A stretch of DNA of 33,765 nucleotides, taken from assembly GCA_018820205.1 (NCBI GenBank), contig JAHJOK010000054.1:1-33765 (forward strand), given 5' to 3'. Made by a program: the position numbers and the translations under genes. Shown piece by piece: positions 1 to 6,761 of this stretch. Position 1 is the stretch's first letter, and each line of letters opens with the position of its first letter. Source of the stretch: Alphaproteobacteria bacterium (lineage in GTDB: Bacteria; Pseudomonadota; Alphaproteobacteria; Caulobacterales; Caulobacteraceae). The notes below the pieces were generated by a model, which had not been told where the DNA came from, did no database searches, and was given only the letters and a program-made list of their open reading frames with translations.

Positions 1-26
1 CCGTCACGACCCCGAGCGGGGTCGCG

Positions 27-57
27 CCACCTCCCCATCGCTGCGCGACAGGGAGGA
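27..57. repeat. 31-bp dispersed repeat, copy 1
   Basis: This stretch, just upstream of trmD, recurs base for base at 6726-6756. It has a GGGGAGG-like palindromic character (CCTCCCC at one end, GGGAGG at the other, with a TGCGCGACA centre). It is non-coding in both places. I read it as one of the dispersed intergenic repeats common in Caulobacterales-type genomes; its role is unknown. Confidence 0.7.
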
Positions 58-91
58 GACGAAAGCGGCAGACCGCGCTAGATCGCGCTCC

Positions 92-841
92 ATGCCGTTC
101 ACCGCCACCGTCCTGACCATGTTCCCCGAGGCCTTCCCCGGGCCGCTCGGCGTGTCGTTGATCGGCACGGCGTGGCGCGAGAGGGGGCTGTGGGCGCTGG
201 AAACAGTGGACATTCGCGACTTTTCCGAAGATAAGCGCGGCTTCCTGGACGACACCCCCGCGGGTGGCGGCCCCGGACAGGTGCTGAAAGCGGACGTGGT
301 GGCCCGGGCTCTAGACAGCCTATCCGGCCCGCCCCGGCCGCTTTTGTACTTGAGCGCACGCGGTCGACCCCTGACGCAGGCGCGAGTGAAAGAGTGGGCC
401 ACGGCGGACGGGATCACCCTTCTGTGCGGTCGGTTCGAGGGGGTGGACCAGCGGGTGCTCGATGCACGCGGGTTCGAGGAAGTCTCCGTCGGAGACGCGG
501 TGCTCGCCGGCGGCGAGGCGGCGGCGATGGTGGTGATAGAGGCGTGCGTACGACTGATCCCCGGAGTGCTCGGGCAGGCAGACAGCCTGTCGTCCGAGAG
601 TTTCGAGGATGGTCTTCTGGAGCATCCGCAGTACACGCGACCGCGGACGTTCGAGGGGATCGACATCCCTGAGGTCCTGTTGTCCGGCGACCATCGCAAG
701 ATGGCGGCCTGGCGTCAGGAACAACGGGAGAAGACCACCCAGGAACGTCGGCCCGATCTGTGGGCCGCGCATCTGGAAACAAGACCTGCGGAATCTTCCG
801 CCAAATCAAAGCTAAAGGGCGCAAAAGCCCGAGGAGAATAA
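92..841 (+). CDS. trmD: tRNA (guanine37-N1)-methyltransferase TrmD
   Basis: TrmD is a cytoplasmic homodimer that transfers a methyl group from S-adenosylmethionine to N1 of G37 in tRNAs, which prevents +1 frameshifting. The 249-residue product has the family's usual length. It opens with the typical [15 protein letters not shown] start and carries the trefoil-knot SAM site ([13 protein letters not shown], then [16 protein letters not shown]). It continues with the [12 protein letters not shown] linker, which contains the catalytic aspartate region, and the LLSGDH...WRQEQ...RRPDLW C-terminal helix domain. The next gene, rplS, starts 4 bp after the stop, which is the common trmD-rplS order. rimM and rpsP are usually upstream and would lie outside the window. 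Identification is secure. Confidence 0.97.
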   Translation: MPFTATVLTMFPEAFPGPLGVSLIGTAWRERGLWALETVDIRDFSEDKRGFLDDTPAGGGPGQVLKADVVARALDSLSGPPRPLLYLSARGRPLTQARVKEWATADGITLLCGRFEGVDQRVLDARGFEEVSVGDAVLAGGEAAAMVVIEACVRLIPGVLGQADSLSSESFEDGLLEHPQYTRPRTFEGIDIPEVLLSGDHRKMAAWRQEQREKTTQERRPDLWAAHLETRPAESSAKSKLKGAKARGE

Positions 842-845
842 GACC

Positions 846-1274
846 ATGGCCAACATCCTTCAGACGCTCGAGGCGGAAGAAAAAGCCCGCCTGATCGCCG
901 TCCGCGACATTCCCAATTTCCAGCCCGGCGACACCCTGCGCGTCATGGTGAAGATCAAGGAAGGCGAGCGCGAACGCGTCCAGGCCTTCGAAGGCGTCTG
1001 CATCGCCCGTGACGGCGGCGGCGTGAACGAGACCTTCACCGTGCGCAAGATCAGCTTCGGCGAAGGCGTCGAACGCAAATTCCCCATCCTGTCGCCGAAC
1101 ATCGAGTCGATCGAAGTGAAGCGCCGCGGCGTCGTCCGGCGCGCCAAACTGTACTATCTGCGCGACCGTCGCGGTAAGTCGGCCCGGATCGCCGAGCGCC
1201 AGACCGTTCGCCCCGCGAAGGGCGCCCAGGTGCCGGAAACGGGCACGGCCGAGAAGGCCGGCGACGAGGCGTAG
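846..1274 (+). CDS. rplS: 50S ribosomal protein L19
   Basis: L19 is a structural protein of the large ribosomal subunit located at the 30S/50S interface. The 142-residue product has the family core: a [37 protein letters not shown] N-terminal barrel with [28 protein letters not shown], then a basic [24 protein letters not shown] tail. The roughly 25 residues after this ([27 protein letters not shown]) form a low-complexity extension often seen in alphaproteobacterial L19. The gene follows trmD with a 4-bp gap after a GAGGAG-type ribosome site, and a strong hairpin terminator follows it. Confidence 0.97.
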   Translation: MANILQTLEAEEKARLIAVRDIPNFQPGDTLRVMVKIKEGERERVQAFEGVCIARDGGGVNETFTVRKISFGEGVERKFPILSPNIESIEVKRRGVVRRAKLYYLRDRRGKSARIAERQTVRPAKGAQVPETGTAEKAGDEA

Positions 1275-1301
1275 GATACGCGCCGTCCAACGATTTGAAA
1301 G

Positions 1302-1330
1302 GGCCTCGGCGGAAACGCCGGGGCCTTTTT
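1302..1330 (+). terminator. Rho-independent terminator of trmD-rplS
   Basis: A 10-bp GC stem (1302-1311 pairing with 1316-1325, one G-U pair) closes a GAAA tetraloop and runs straight into five T residues. It lies 27 bp after the rplS stop codon. Confidence 0.9.
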
Positions 1331-1344
1331 CTTTGCGTCTTTTT

Positions 1345-1502
1345 CGTCATTCCGGGCGCAGCGTAGCGGAGACCCGGAACCCAGCGGCGCCGAAGCGAAG
1401 CGAAGGTGATAGTCCTGCAGCAGTGTACGCGACAGGTTCGCGCTCTTGCGCGCCGCTGGGTTCCGGGTCTTCGGCGCAAGAGCGCCTCCGCCCGGAATGA
1501 CG
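1345..1502. repeat. 158-bp palindromic intergenic element
   Basis: The ends form a perfect 14-bp inverted repeat (1345-1358 with 1489-1502). An inner 20-bp arm (1371-1390) pairs perfectly with 1450-1469. The centre has no coding signal. The structure resembles the nested-palindrome repeats scattered through Caulobacterales genomes, probably non-autonomous mobile or REP-like elements. It sits between the convergent rplS and LamG genes. Confidence 0.75.
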
Positions 1503-1512
1503 AAAGAAGGGA

Positions 1513-2226
1513 TCAGGCCGGACGCACCCCGGTGAACTGGTCGGGGCGCAGGGAGCGGCGGGTGAAGCGGGCTTCGGCTATCGCGCCGTTGAAATGGTTG
1601 ACCCGGTTGATCCGCGTGCCGACCGAGGCCCGGCCCGGGCCCTGGGGCGTGAAGGCGATGGCCGCCTGACCCTGCAGTTCGCCGTTGACGAAGGATCGAT
1701 AGGTCGTGCCGTCGTAGGTCTGGGCGACGTGATGCCAGCGGCCGACGGGGTGCAGGCGATCGGGGAACAGCAGCGTCTGATTGTAGGTCGGTCCCTTGAC
1801 GAAGGCGTCCAGCGCCCACTGGTCGCCATAGACCCGGATCTCGAACAGGAAGCGCGTGCCGACCGGCGTCTGGCCGGGGGCGACCTCCTCGTCGGACTGC
1901 AAGTGCAGCCAACGCTGCTCGAAGGCGCCGCCGTCGGGACGGAACACGGTTTCGAAGGCGAATGTCGCGGCGCCGGCCAGAGGATGCCGACCGATGAACA
2001 GGGCGTCGTCCACGCCGTCGAACAGCAGGGCGCCGCCACCTGCAGATGCCGGGCCGTCGACCCTTCGGGGCGCGCCTTCGAGGGTCAACGGCGCGCGGAT
2101 GCTGTCCAGATCGCCGAAACGCCAAACGACCTGATCCGCCCATGCCGCGCCGGTCAGGGAAGCGCAGGCGGAATTGGCCGTCAGACCCGCCGCCGCTCCG
2201 CCGACCAGAAGCTGTCGCCGGTCCAT
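1513..2226 (-). CDS. Secreted LamG/concanavalin A-like domain protein
   Basis: A 237-residue exported protein. It starts MDRRQLLVGGAAAGL, a Tat-like signal (RR followed by a hydrophobic stretch) with a plausible cleavage site near residues 20-25. The rest matches the LamG-type jelly-roll fold: LLFDGVDDALFIG, then FAFETVFRPDGG, then GRWHHVAQTYDGTTYRSFVNGEL, then a closing FNGAIAEARFTRRSL. These are hallmarks of carbohydrate-binding or glucanase-like LamG_3 domains. No catalytic residues can be assigned. The ATG at 2226 overlaps the TGA of the upstream pectate lyase by one base, so the two are almost certainly cotranslated and the protein probably helps bind or process pectic polymer. An in-frame extension to 2328 is rejected because it runs into the lyase coding sequence. 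Confidence 0.85.
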   Translation of the reverse strand: MDRRQLLVGGAAAGLTANSACASLTGAAWADQVVWRFGDLDSIRAPLTLEGAPRRVDGPASAGGGALLFDGVDDALFIGRHPLAGAATFAFETVFRPDGGAFEQRWLHLQSDEEVAPGQTPVGTRFLFEIRVYGDQWALDAFVKGPTYNQTLLFPDRLHPVGRWHHVAQTYDGTTYRSFVNGELQGQAAIAFTPQGPGRASVGTRINRVNHFNGAIAEARFTRRSLRPDQFTGVRPA

Positions 2227-3860
2227 CAGACCTGCAGCGCCTCGATCAGGTCGCCCATGTTTCGGACGAAGGTCTCGGTCGAGATGCATTCGACCGGGAA
2301 GTCGGTGACGTAGGGCGAGGTGTCCCACAGGTCGCCGACGCGGGTGGTCTGATACTCGCCGCCCGTGACGGCCTCGGGCGAGGGGCCGATATAGGGGTTC
2401 GAGGTGGTGGTCATCGGCGTGGGCCAGTAGCCGCGTGCGTTGAGGCCGGCGGTCAGCTCGGCCGCCCGTGCGGCGGGCACGGCGCGCGGACGCCGGCCCT
2501 CGGTCGACATGTCCCAGATGCTGACGTCGCGAAGGGTGAAGTATTTCGGCAGTTTCAGCGTGCCGGGACGCGCCCGCAGCGGCGATGCGGCGATCAGATC
2601 GGCGGGCACCATCGCGGCCGCAGCCTCGTACTCGGCCCGGATGGCGGCGGTGTCCAGGTTCCGGAACGAGCCGTAGTGGATCACCAGATTGGTCGGATTG
2701 TCGTCGGCGTAATAGTGGCCGTTCCTGATGTTGGACCCCCGGCGGTGGATATAGACCGGGGTGTTCGAGCCTTCGAGGATGAAGGTCGGATGGGTGCGGC
2801 CGGGCGCGATCAGGGCCTGGGGCGTCCGGACCTGATCCAGCCAGTCGAGCGCCTCGGGCAGGCGGGCCAGATATTTGCGGTCGCCGGTCAGTTTGTAGAA
2901 GCCGATCATCGACCGGATGTTGGTCGCCGTCGTGTGGGTGGCGAAGGCGCGCGGTTCGATGGTGCGGGCGGGCGCCGGTTTCAGCGTGTCGGGATAGTGT
3001 TGCAGACCCCAGGCCGGTTGCGGCGCCGGCTGCTGGGTGGCGATGAAGATGTCCATGCCGCGCTGGATGGCATCGACCAGACGCCGGTCGTTCGAGCCCA
3101 GGGCCTGGTGGCAGTAGAGCAGGAACTCGATGTTCTCGCCGGCCACGTCGTCGTTGAAGGTGATGTAGGGGGTGTAGTCCGGGTTGCCGTGGAGGCCGCC
3201 GGCGCCCTCGACGAACGGGAAACGCTGGGGCCAGCCGCCGTTCGGATACTGGGCGTCGAGGACGAACTGGATCGCCTTGTCGAGCGGCGTCCGGTATCTG
3301 CGCTCGCGTTTTTCCAGATAGACACGCAGCAAGAGTTGCGACGCCTCGGCCGTGCCGGCGTCATCGAAGGTGGCGTTGCCGTAGTAGTGCTGGAATTCCT
3401 CCAGCCGCCAGGCGTTGCCGCCGATCTTCTCGTACCAGTCCTTGAGGCTGTCCTCGCCCGCCGTGTCGATGACGTAGTTCCAGCCGCCGCGCGGATGCTG
3501 GCCCGCGATCAGGGCGTCTGCGGCGGATTTGGCGGCGTCGTAGAACTGTTCGTCGCCGGTCGCGTGATAGGCGTCGAGAAAGGCGTGGCCCACGGTCGCC
3601 GTGCCCGGAGGCTGGACCCAGATCATGGTTGGGCTGGCTTCCAGCTCGCCCCAGCGGCGCGAGAAATCGGGCAGGACGTTCCAGACGTAACCGCCGCCCA
3701 CGGCGACCTCGTCGGTCATGAAGGCGGTGGCGCGCTTCATCGTGGCGACGACGGCGGAGCGGTCGGGGGCGGCCTGCGCCAGGACAGGGCCAGCGGCGGC
3801 GAGGGTGGCGAAGGCGGCGCTGGACGCGAGGACGGCGCGGCGCGACAGGGTCGGCGACAT
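2226..3860 (-). CDS. pelA: Pectate lyase, polysaccharide lyase family 10
   Basis: PelA cleaves polygalacturonate by beta-elimination, giving 4,5-unsaturated oligogalacturonides outside the cytoplasm. The N-terminus (MSPTLSRRAVLASSAAF...AQA) is a Tat-type signal peptide. The mature part has the alpha/alpha-toroid features of PL10: ARGGW-like HPRGGWNYVID, the NGGWPQRFPFVEGAGGLHGNPDYTPYITFNDDV block near residue 205, and a C-terminal domain with RRGSNIRNGHYYADDN. The total of 544 residues is longer than a minimal PL10 catalytic domain. The extra C-terminal part, ending WDTSPYVTDFPVECISTETFVRN, may be a separate lobe. I chose ATG 3860 rather than TTG 3866 because GGAG lies 7 bp upstream of it. 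A regulon operator lies 74 bp upstream. The last base of the stop is shared with the LamG gene start. Confidence 0.9.
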   Translation of the reverse strand: MSPTLSRRAVLASSAAFATLAAAGPVLAQAAPDRSAVVATMKRATAFMTDEVAVGGGYVWNVLPDFSRRWGELEASPTMIWVQPPGTATVGHAFLDAYHATGDEQFYDAAKSAADALIAGQHPRGGWNYVIDTAGEDSLKDWYEKIGGNAWRLEEFQHYYGNATFDDAGTAEASQLLLRVYLEKRERRYRTPLDKAIQFVLDAQYPNGGWPQRFPFVEGAGGLHGNPDYTPYITFNDDVAGENIEFLLYCHQALGSNDRRLVDAIQRGMDIFIATQQPAPQPAWGLQHYPDTLKPAPARTIEPRAFATHTTATNIRSMIGFYKLTGDRKYLARLPEALDWLDQVRTPQALIAPGRTHPTFILEGSNTPVYIHRRGSNIRNGHYYADDNPTNLVIHYGSFRNLDTAAIRAEYEAAAAMVPADLIAASPLRARPGTLKLPKYFTLRDVSIWDMSTEGRRPRAVPAARAAELTAGLNARGYWPTPMTTTSNPYIGPSPEAVTGGEYQTTRVGDLWDTSPYVTDFPVECISTETFVRNMGDLIEALQV

Positions 3861-3933
3861 GAGCAACTCCGGGTCGTTTCCTACGGGCGGTCGGGTCGAG
3901 TCTGATGCTCGATTGAGGCCACACTAACCGTTA

Positions 3934-3947
3934 TGACACCGGTTTCC
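3934..3947 (-). promoter_or_regulatory. Putative LacI-type operator upstream of pelA
   Basis: TGACACCGGTTTCC, centred on the palindrome ACCGGT. It is identical to the site at 7916-7929 and differs by one base from the inverted site at 5922-5935. All three lie only in control regions of pectin/hexuronate genes. The likely ligand-responsive repressor is the LacI-family protein encoded at 6762-7820. Confidence 0.7.
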
Positions 3948-3965
3948 TAGGGGCGTCGGAACCCT

Positions 3966-4030
3966 GGAGCGCGGACCTCCAGGTCCGCCTTCCTTCGACG
4001 CCGAAGGGCGGACCTGGAAGTCCGCGCTCC
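3966..4030. repeat. 65-bp palindromic repeat between kdgK and pelA
   Basis: Two 24-bp arms (3966-3989 and 4007-4030) are inverted copies with one mismatch, separated by 17 bp that hold a small GAAGG/CCTTC-like fold. It lies 6 bp after the kdgK stop, so it probably folds as a hairpin at the kdgK mRNA end, though without a T tract. It differs in sequence from the other palindromes of the window. Confidence 0.75.
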
Positions 4031-4036
4031 TTTGGA

Positions 4037-5047
4037 TCACCGCCGGATGTCGAAGCCTTCGGCGGCCATGGCGGCGCGGACCTGGGCTTCGTCGAACAGG
4101 TTGAAGTCGCCGGGGACGGAATGTTTCAGACCCGCCGCCGCGAGGCCGAACGCCAGCGCCTCGTCGTTCGACCAGCTCTTCCAGAGTCCGAACAGGACGC
4201 CCGAGGCGAAGGCGTCGCCGCCGCCGACCCGGTCCACGACGCCGCTCAGGGCGATGGGGGCGGCGTGGTGCTCGCCGTCGCGGGTGATCATGACGGCCGA
4301 CAGGGTCTGGTCGGCGACGCTGTCGTTGACGCGCAGGGTGCAGCAGATGCGCTGAAGCGTCGGCCATTGCTCGAAAGCGGCTTTCGCGGCCATGCGGCGC
4401 CGCTCGGCCGGATCGGCGTGCTCGAACTTCACGTCCAGAACGAGGGCGAAGTCGCGGTCGTCGGCGAAGGCGAGGCTGGACCCGGCCAGCATTTGACTCA
4501 GGACGCGGGGCGGATCGCCGGCCCATTCGGCCCATAGCTTGCCGCGGAAATTGCCGTCGAAACTGACCTTGACGCCCGCCTCGGTCGCGGCGGCGACGGC
4601 GGCCAGGGCGGCGGCCGAGCCCGTCGGGCCGGTGGCGGGGGTGACGCCGGACAGGTGCAGCCACTCCACGCCGTCCAGCAGCGTGGACCAGTCCAGCGCG
4701 CCGTCGACATGCTGGACGAAGGCGGACGCGGCGCGATCGTAGAGGACTTCCGAAGGACGACGCACAGCGCCGGGCGTCATGAAATACAGGCCCATCCGGC
4801 CGGGCTTGAACACGATGCCCCGCGTATCGACGCCGTGCTTGCGCACCTCGTCTCTGGCGGCGTGGCCGAGGGTGTTGTCAGGCAGGACGGTGGTCATGGC
4901 GGCGGGTGCGCCATAGCGGGCCAGGGACACGGCGACATTGGCCTCGGCCCCGCCCGGTCGAACCGTCAGGCCGGGCGACTGCATCAACAGCTCGCCGTTG
5001 TCAGGCGTCAGACGCAGCAGCATCTCGCCAAAGCAGAGGATGGTCAT
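4037..5047 (-). CDS. kdgK: 2-keto-3-deoxygluconate kinase
   Basis: KdgK phosphorylates 2-keto-3-deoxy-D-gluconate with ATP to 2-keto-3-deoxy-6-phosphogluconate, the last step before KDPG aldolase in uronate breakdown. The 336-residue protein is a PfkB/ribokinase-fold enzyme. It has the N-terminal CFGEMLLRLTP strand, the substrate-side RPGGAEANVAVSLARYG motif, the YDRAASAF loop typical of KDG kinases, and the C-terminal signature DRVGGGDAFASG (residues 272-283) with Asp278 as expected catalytic base. It lies 21 bp downstream of kduD on the same strand, so the two form an operon read from the 5828-5989 control region. A general sugar kinase is the alternative, but gene context favours KDG. Confidence 0.9.
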   Translation of the reverse strand: MTILCFGEMLLRLTPDNGELLMQSPGLTVRPGGAEANVAVSLARYGAPAAMTTVLPDNTLGHAARDEVRKHGVDTRGIVFKPGRMGLYFMTPGAVRRPSEVLYDRAASAFVQHVDGALDWSTLLDGVEWLHLSGVTPATGPTGSAAALAAVAAATEAGVKVSFDGNFRGKLWAEWAGDPPRVLSQMLAGSSLAFADDRDFALVLDVKFEHADPAERRRMAAKAAFEQWPTLQRICCTLRVNDSVADQTLSAVMITRDGEHHAAPIALSGVVDRVGGGDAFASGVLFGLWKSWSNDEALAFGLAAAGLKHSVPGDFNLFDEAQVRAAMAAEGFDIRR

Positions 5048-5068
5048 GTCGGCGAGCCTAGCCGGGAC

Positions 5069-5827
5069 TTATCGCGCCAGCCAGCCGCCATCGACCGGCA
5101 GGGTGACGCCCTGCACATAGTCCGACGCCGCACTGGCCAGGAACACTGCCGCGCCGCCGATGTCGGACGGCTGGCCCCAGCGACCGGCGGGGATGCGGCC
5201 CAGGATCTCTTTCGAGCGAACCGGGTCGTCCTGCAGCGCCTGGGTGTTGTCGGTGGCGAAATAGCCGGGGGCGATGGCGTTGGCGTTGACGCCGTGTTTC
5301 GCCCACTCGTTGGCCATCAGCTTGGTCAGGCCCGCGACACCCGATTTTGACGCCGTATAGGAGGGGACGCGGATGCCGCCCTGGTACGACAGCATTGAGG
5401 CGGTGTTGATGATCTTGCCGCCCCTGCCTCCCGCGATCATGTTCCGCACCACGGCCTGGGACAGGAAGAAGACCGACTTCAGATTGACGTTCAGGACGGC
5501 GTCCCAGTCCTCCTCGGTGAAGTCGACGGCGTCGGCGCGGCGGATGATGCCGGCGTTGTTGACCAGGATATCGATGGGGCCGAGGGCGGCCGTGGCTTCC
5601 GAGACGATCCGGTCGATCGGCTCGATCGAGCCGAGATCGGCCTGGATCGAGATGGCCTTCACCCCCTTGGCCAGGCACTGGCCGACGGTGTCGTCGCTGT
5701 CGCGCCGGGCGACGGAGGCGATGGACGCGCCTGCGTCGGCAAGCGCGAGGGCTATGCCCTGGCCGATGCCGGTGTTGGCGCCGGTGACGAGGGCGACCTT
5801 GCCGGTAAGGTCGAAAGGATTGGTCAT
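5069..5827 (-). CDS. kduD: 2-deoxy-D-gluconate 3-dehydrogenase / DKII reductase KduD
   Basis: KduD is a cytoplasmic NAD(P)-dependent short-chain dehydrogenase. In pectin breakdown it reduces 2,5-diketo-3-deoxygluconate (DKII) to 2-keto-3-deoxygluconate. The 252-residue protein has TGANTGIG at 15-22 (dinucleotide binding), NNAG at 90-93, and the catalytic set Ser144, Tyr157 and Lys161 in SYTASKSG. It ends with the family-typical PVDGGWLAR tail. It is first in the kduD-kdgK operon and divergent from the isomerase gene at 5990, with an operator between them. The subfamily call rests on the close match to the KduD pattern (MLSYQGGIRVPSYTASKSG) plus context. Confidence 0.9.
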   Translation of the reverse strand: MTNPFDLTGKVALVTGANTGIGQGIALALADAGASIASVARRDSDDTVGQCLAKGVKAISIQADLGSIEPIDRIVSEATAALGPIDILVNNAGIIRRADAVDFTEEDWDAVLNVNLKSVFFLSQAVVRNMIAGGRGGKIINTASMLSYQGGIRVPSYTASKSGVAGLTKLMANEWAKHGVNANAIAPGYFATDNTQALQDDPVRSKEILGRIPAGRWGQPSDIGGAAVFLASAASDYVQGVTLPVDGGWLAR

Positions 5828-5921
5828 CTGTTCCCTGCCTCTGTCGAAGGGCGTCTTGCGCGCCTATCTGGATGTATCAGCGTTCACGCGCCGATGAACG
5901 ACGCCATCATTTGCGGTGTCT

Positions 5922-5935
5922 GGTAACCGGTGTCA
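5922..5935. promoter_or_regulatory. Putative LacI-type operator in the divergent kduD/isomerase control region
   Basis: The complement reads TGACACCGGTTACC, matching the sites at 3934-3947 and 7916-7929 in 13 of 14 positions. It lies 95 bp from the kduD start and 55 bp from the isomerase start, so one bound repressor could control both directions. Confidence 0.7.
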
Positions 5936-5989
5936 TAAGCCGATGCAAATCTTCACGCGACGACCGCGTTCCATCCCGAGAGGAAGCCC

Positions 5990-6649
5990 ATGAAAATCGC
6001 CCTGATCATCGAGAACAGCCAGGCCGCCAAGAGCGCCGTCGTCCACGACGCCCTGACCGCCGTCGCCTTGCCGCTGGGTCATGAAGTGTTCCACTACGGC
6101 ATGTACACGCCCGAGGATAAGGCCTCGCTGACCTATGTCATGAATGGCCTGCTGACCGGCATCCTGCTGAACTCGGGCGCCGCAGACTTCGTCGTCACCG
6201 GTTGCGGCACGGGCACGGGCTCGATGCTGGCCGCCAACGCCATGCCGGGCGTCTTCTGCGGCCTGATCATCGATCCGACCGACGCCTTCCTGTTCGGCCA
6301 GATCAACGACGGCAACGCCATCGCCATGCCCTACGCCAAGGGCTTCGGCTGGGCCGCCGAGCTCAACCTGCAGGACGTCTATCGCAAGCTGTTCGAAGGC
6401 GAACGGGGTCTGGGCTATCCCAAGGAGCGCGCCGAGATCATGGCAAAGAACCGCGGCATCCTGAAGGACCTGAAGGCCGTGACCTGCCATGACATGCTGA
6501 CAGTCCTCAAGACCGTCGACCAGGACCTGCTGAAGGCCGCCGTCGCCGGCGAGAAATTCCAGGAATATTTCTTCGCCAACGCCACGGACGCGGGTATCCG
6601 CGACTACATTCAGGGCCTCGTCGGCGCCAAGGTTCCGGAACCGGCGTAA
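5990..6649 (+). CDS. RpiB/LacAB-family isomerase, probable DhuI-like 4-deoxy-5-ketouronate isomerase
   Basis: A 219-residue member of the RpiB/LacAB aldose-ketose isomerase fold. The family landmarks are visible: GCGTGTG at 71-77 with the conserved Cys72, and the NDGNAIAMPYAKGFG stretch at 106-120. It is about 70 residues longer than housekeeping RpiB (roughly 150), with a C-terminal extension (FQEYFFANATDAGIRDYIQGLV). A streptococcal RpiB-family enzyme, DhuI, isomerises 4-deoxy-L-threo-5-hexosulose uronate, the job usually done by KduI. No KduI lies in this locus, while KduD and KdgK, the next two enzymes, are divergently encoded under the same operator. I infer a DhuI-like role. A sugar-phosphate isomerase role remains possible. 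The start is set by GAGGAA about 5 bp upstream of ATG. Confidence 0.85.
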   Translation: MKIALIIENSQAAKSAVVHDALTAVALPLGHEVFHYGMYTPEDKASLTYVMNGLLTGILLNSGAADFVVTGCGTGTGSMLAANAMPGVFCGLIIDPTDAFLFGQINDGNAIAMPYAKGFGWAAELNLQDVYRKLFEGERGLGYPKERAEIMAKNRGILKDLKAVTCHDMLTVLKTVDQDLLKAAVAGEKFQEYFFANATDAGIRDYIQGLVGAKVPEPA

Positions 6650-6725
6650 GGTTCGGACCGACTGACGTCTCCGCCCTGTTCGCCGCCTGGCGAATGGGGA
6701 GGCGGCGCGTAGCGAGGGCTCGCAT

Positions 6726-6756
6726 CCACCTCCCCATCGCTGCGCGACAGGGAGGA
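6726..6756. repeat. 31-bp dispersed repeat, copy 2
   Basis: Identical to 27-57. Here it ends 6 bp before the lacI stop codon, in the convergent gap 6650-6761. The preceding bases 6684-6706 carry a related inverted sequence (GGCGAATGGGGAGGCGG), so copy 2 looks like the fuller palindromic element and copy 1 like its right half. Confidence 0.7.
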
Positions 6757-6761
6757 AAAGC

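Noticed and set aside
2046..3905. 619-codon plus-strand open frame opposite pelA
   Set aside because: It is antisense to a clearly homologous lyase gene, and its peptide is Gly/Arg/Asp-rich without domains. This is the usual GC-codon-position shadow.
5990..6649. Calling the isomerase housekeeping ribose-5-phosphate isomerase B
   Set aside because: It is about 70 residues too long for RpiB and lies in a pectin regulon; the family fold is kept but the specific name is not warranted.
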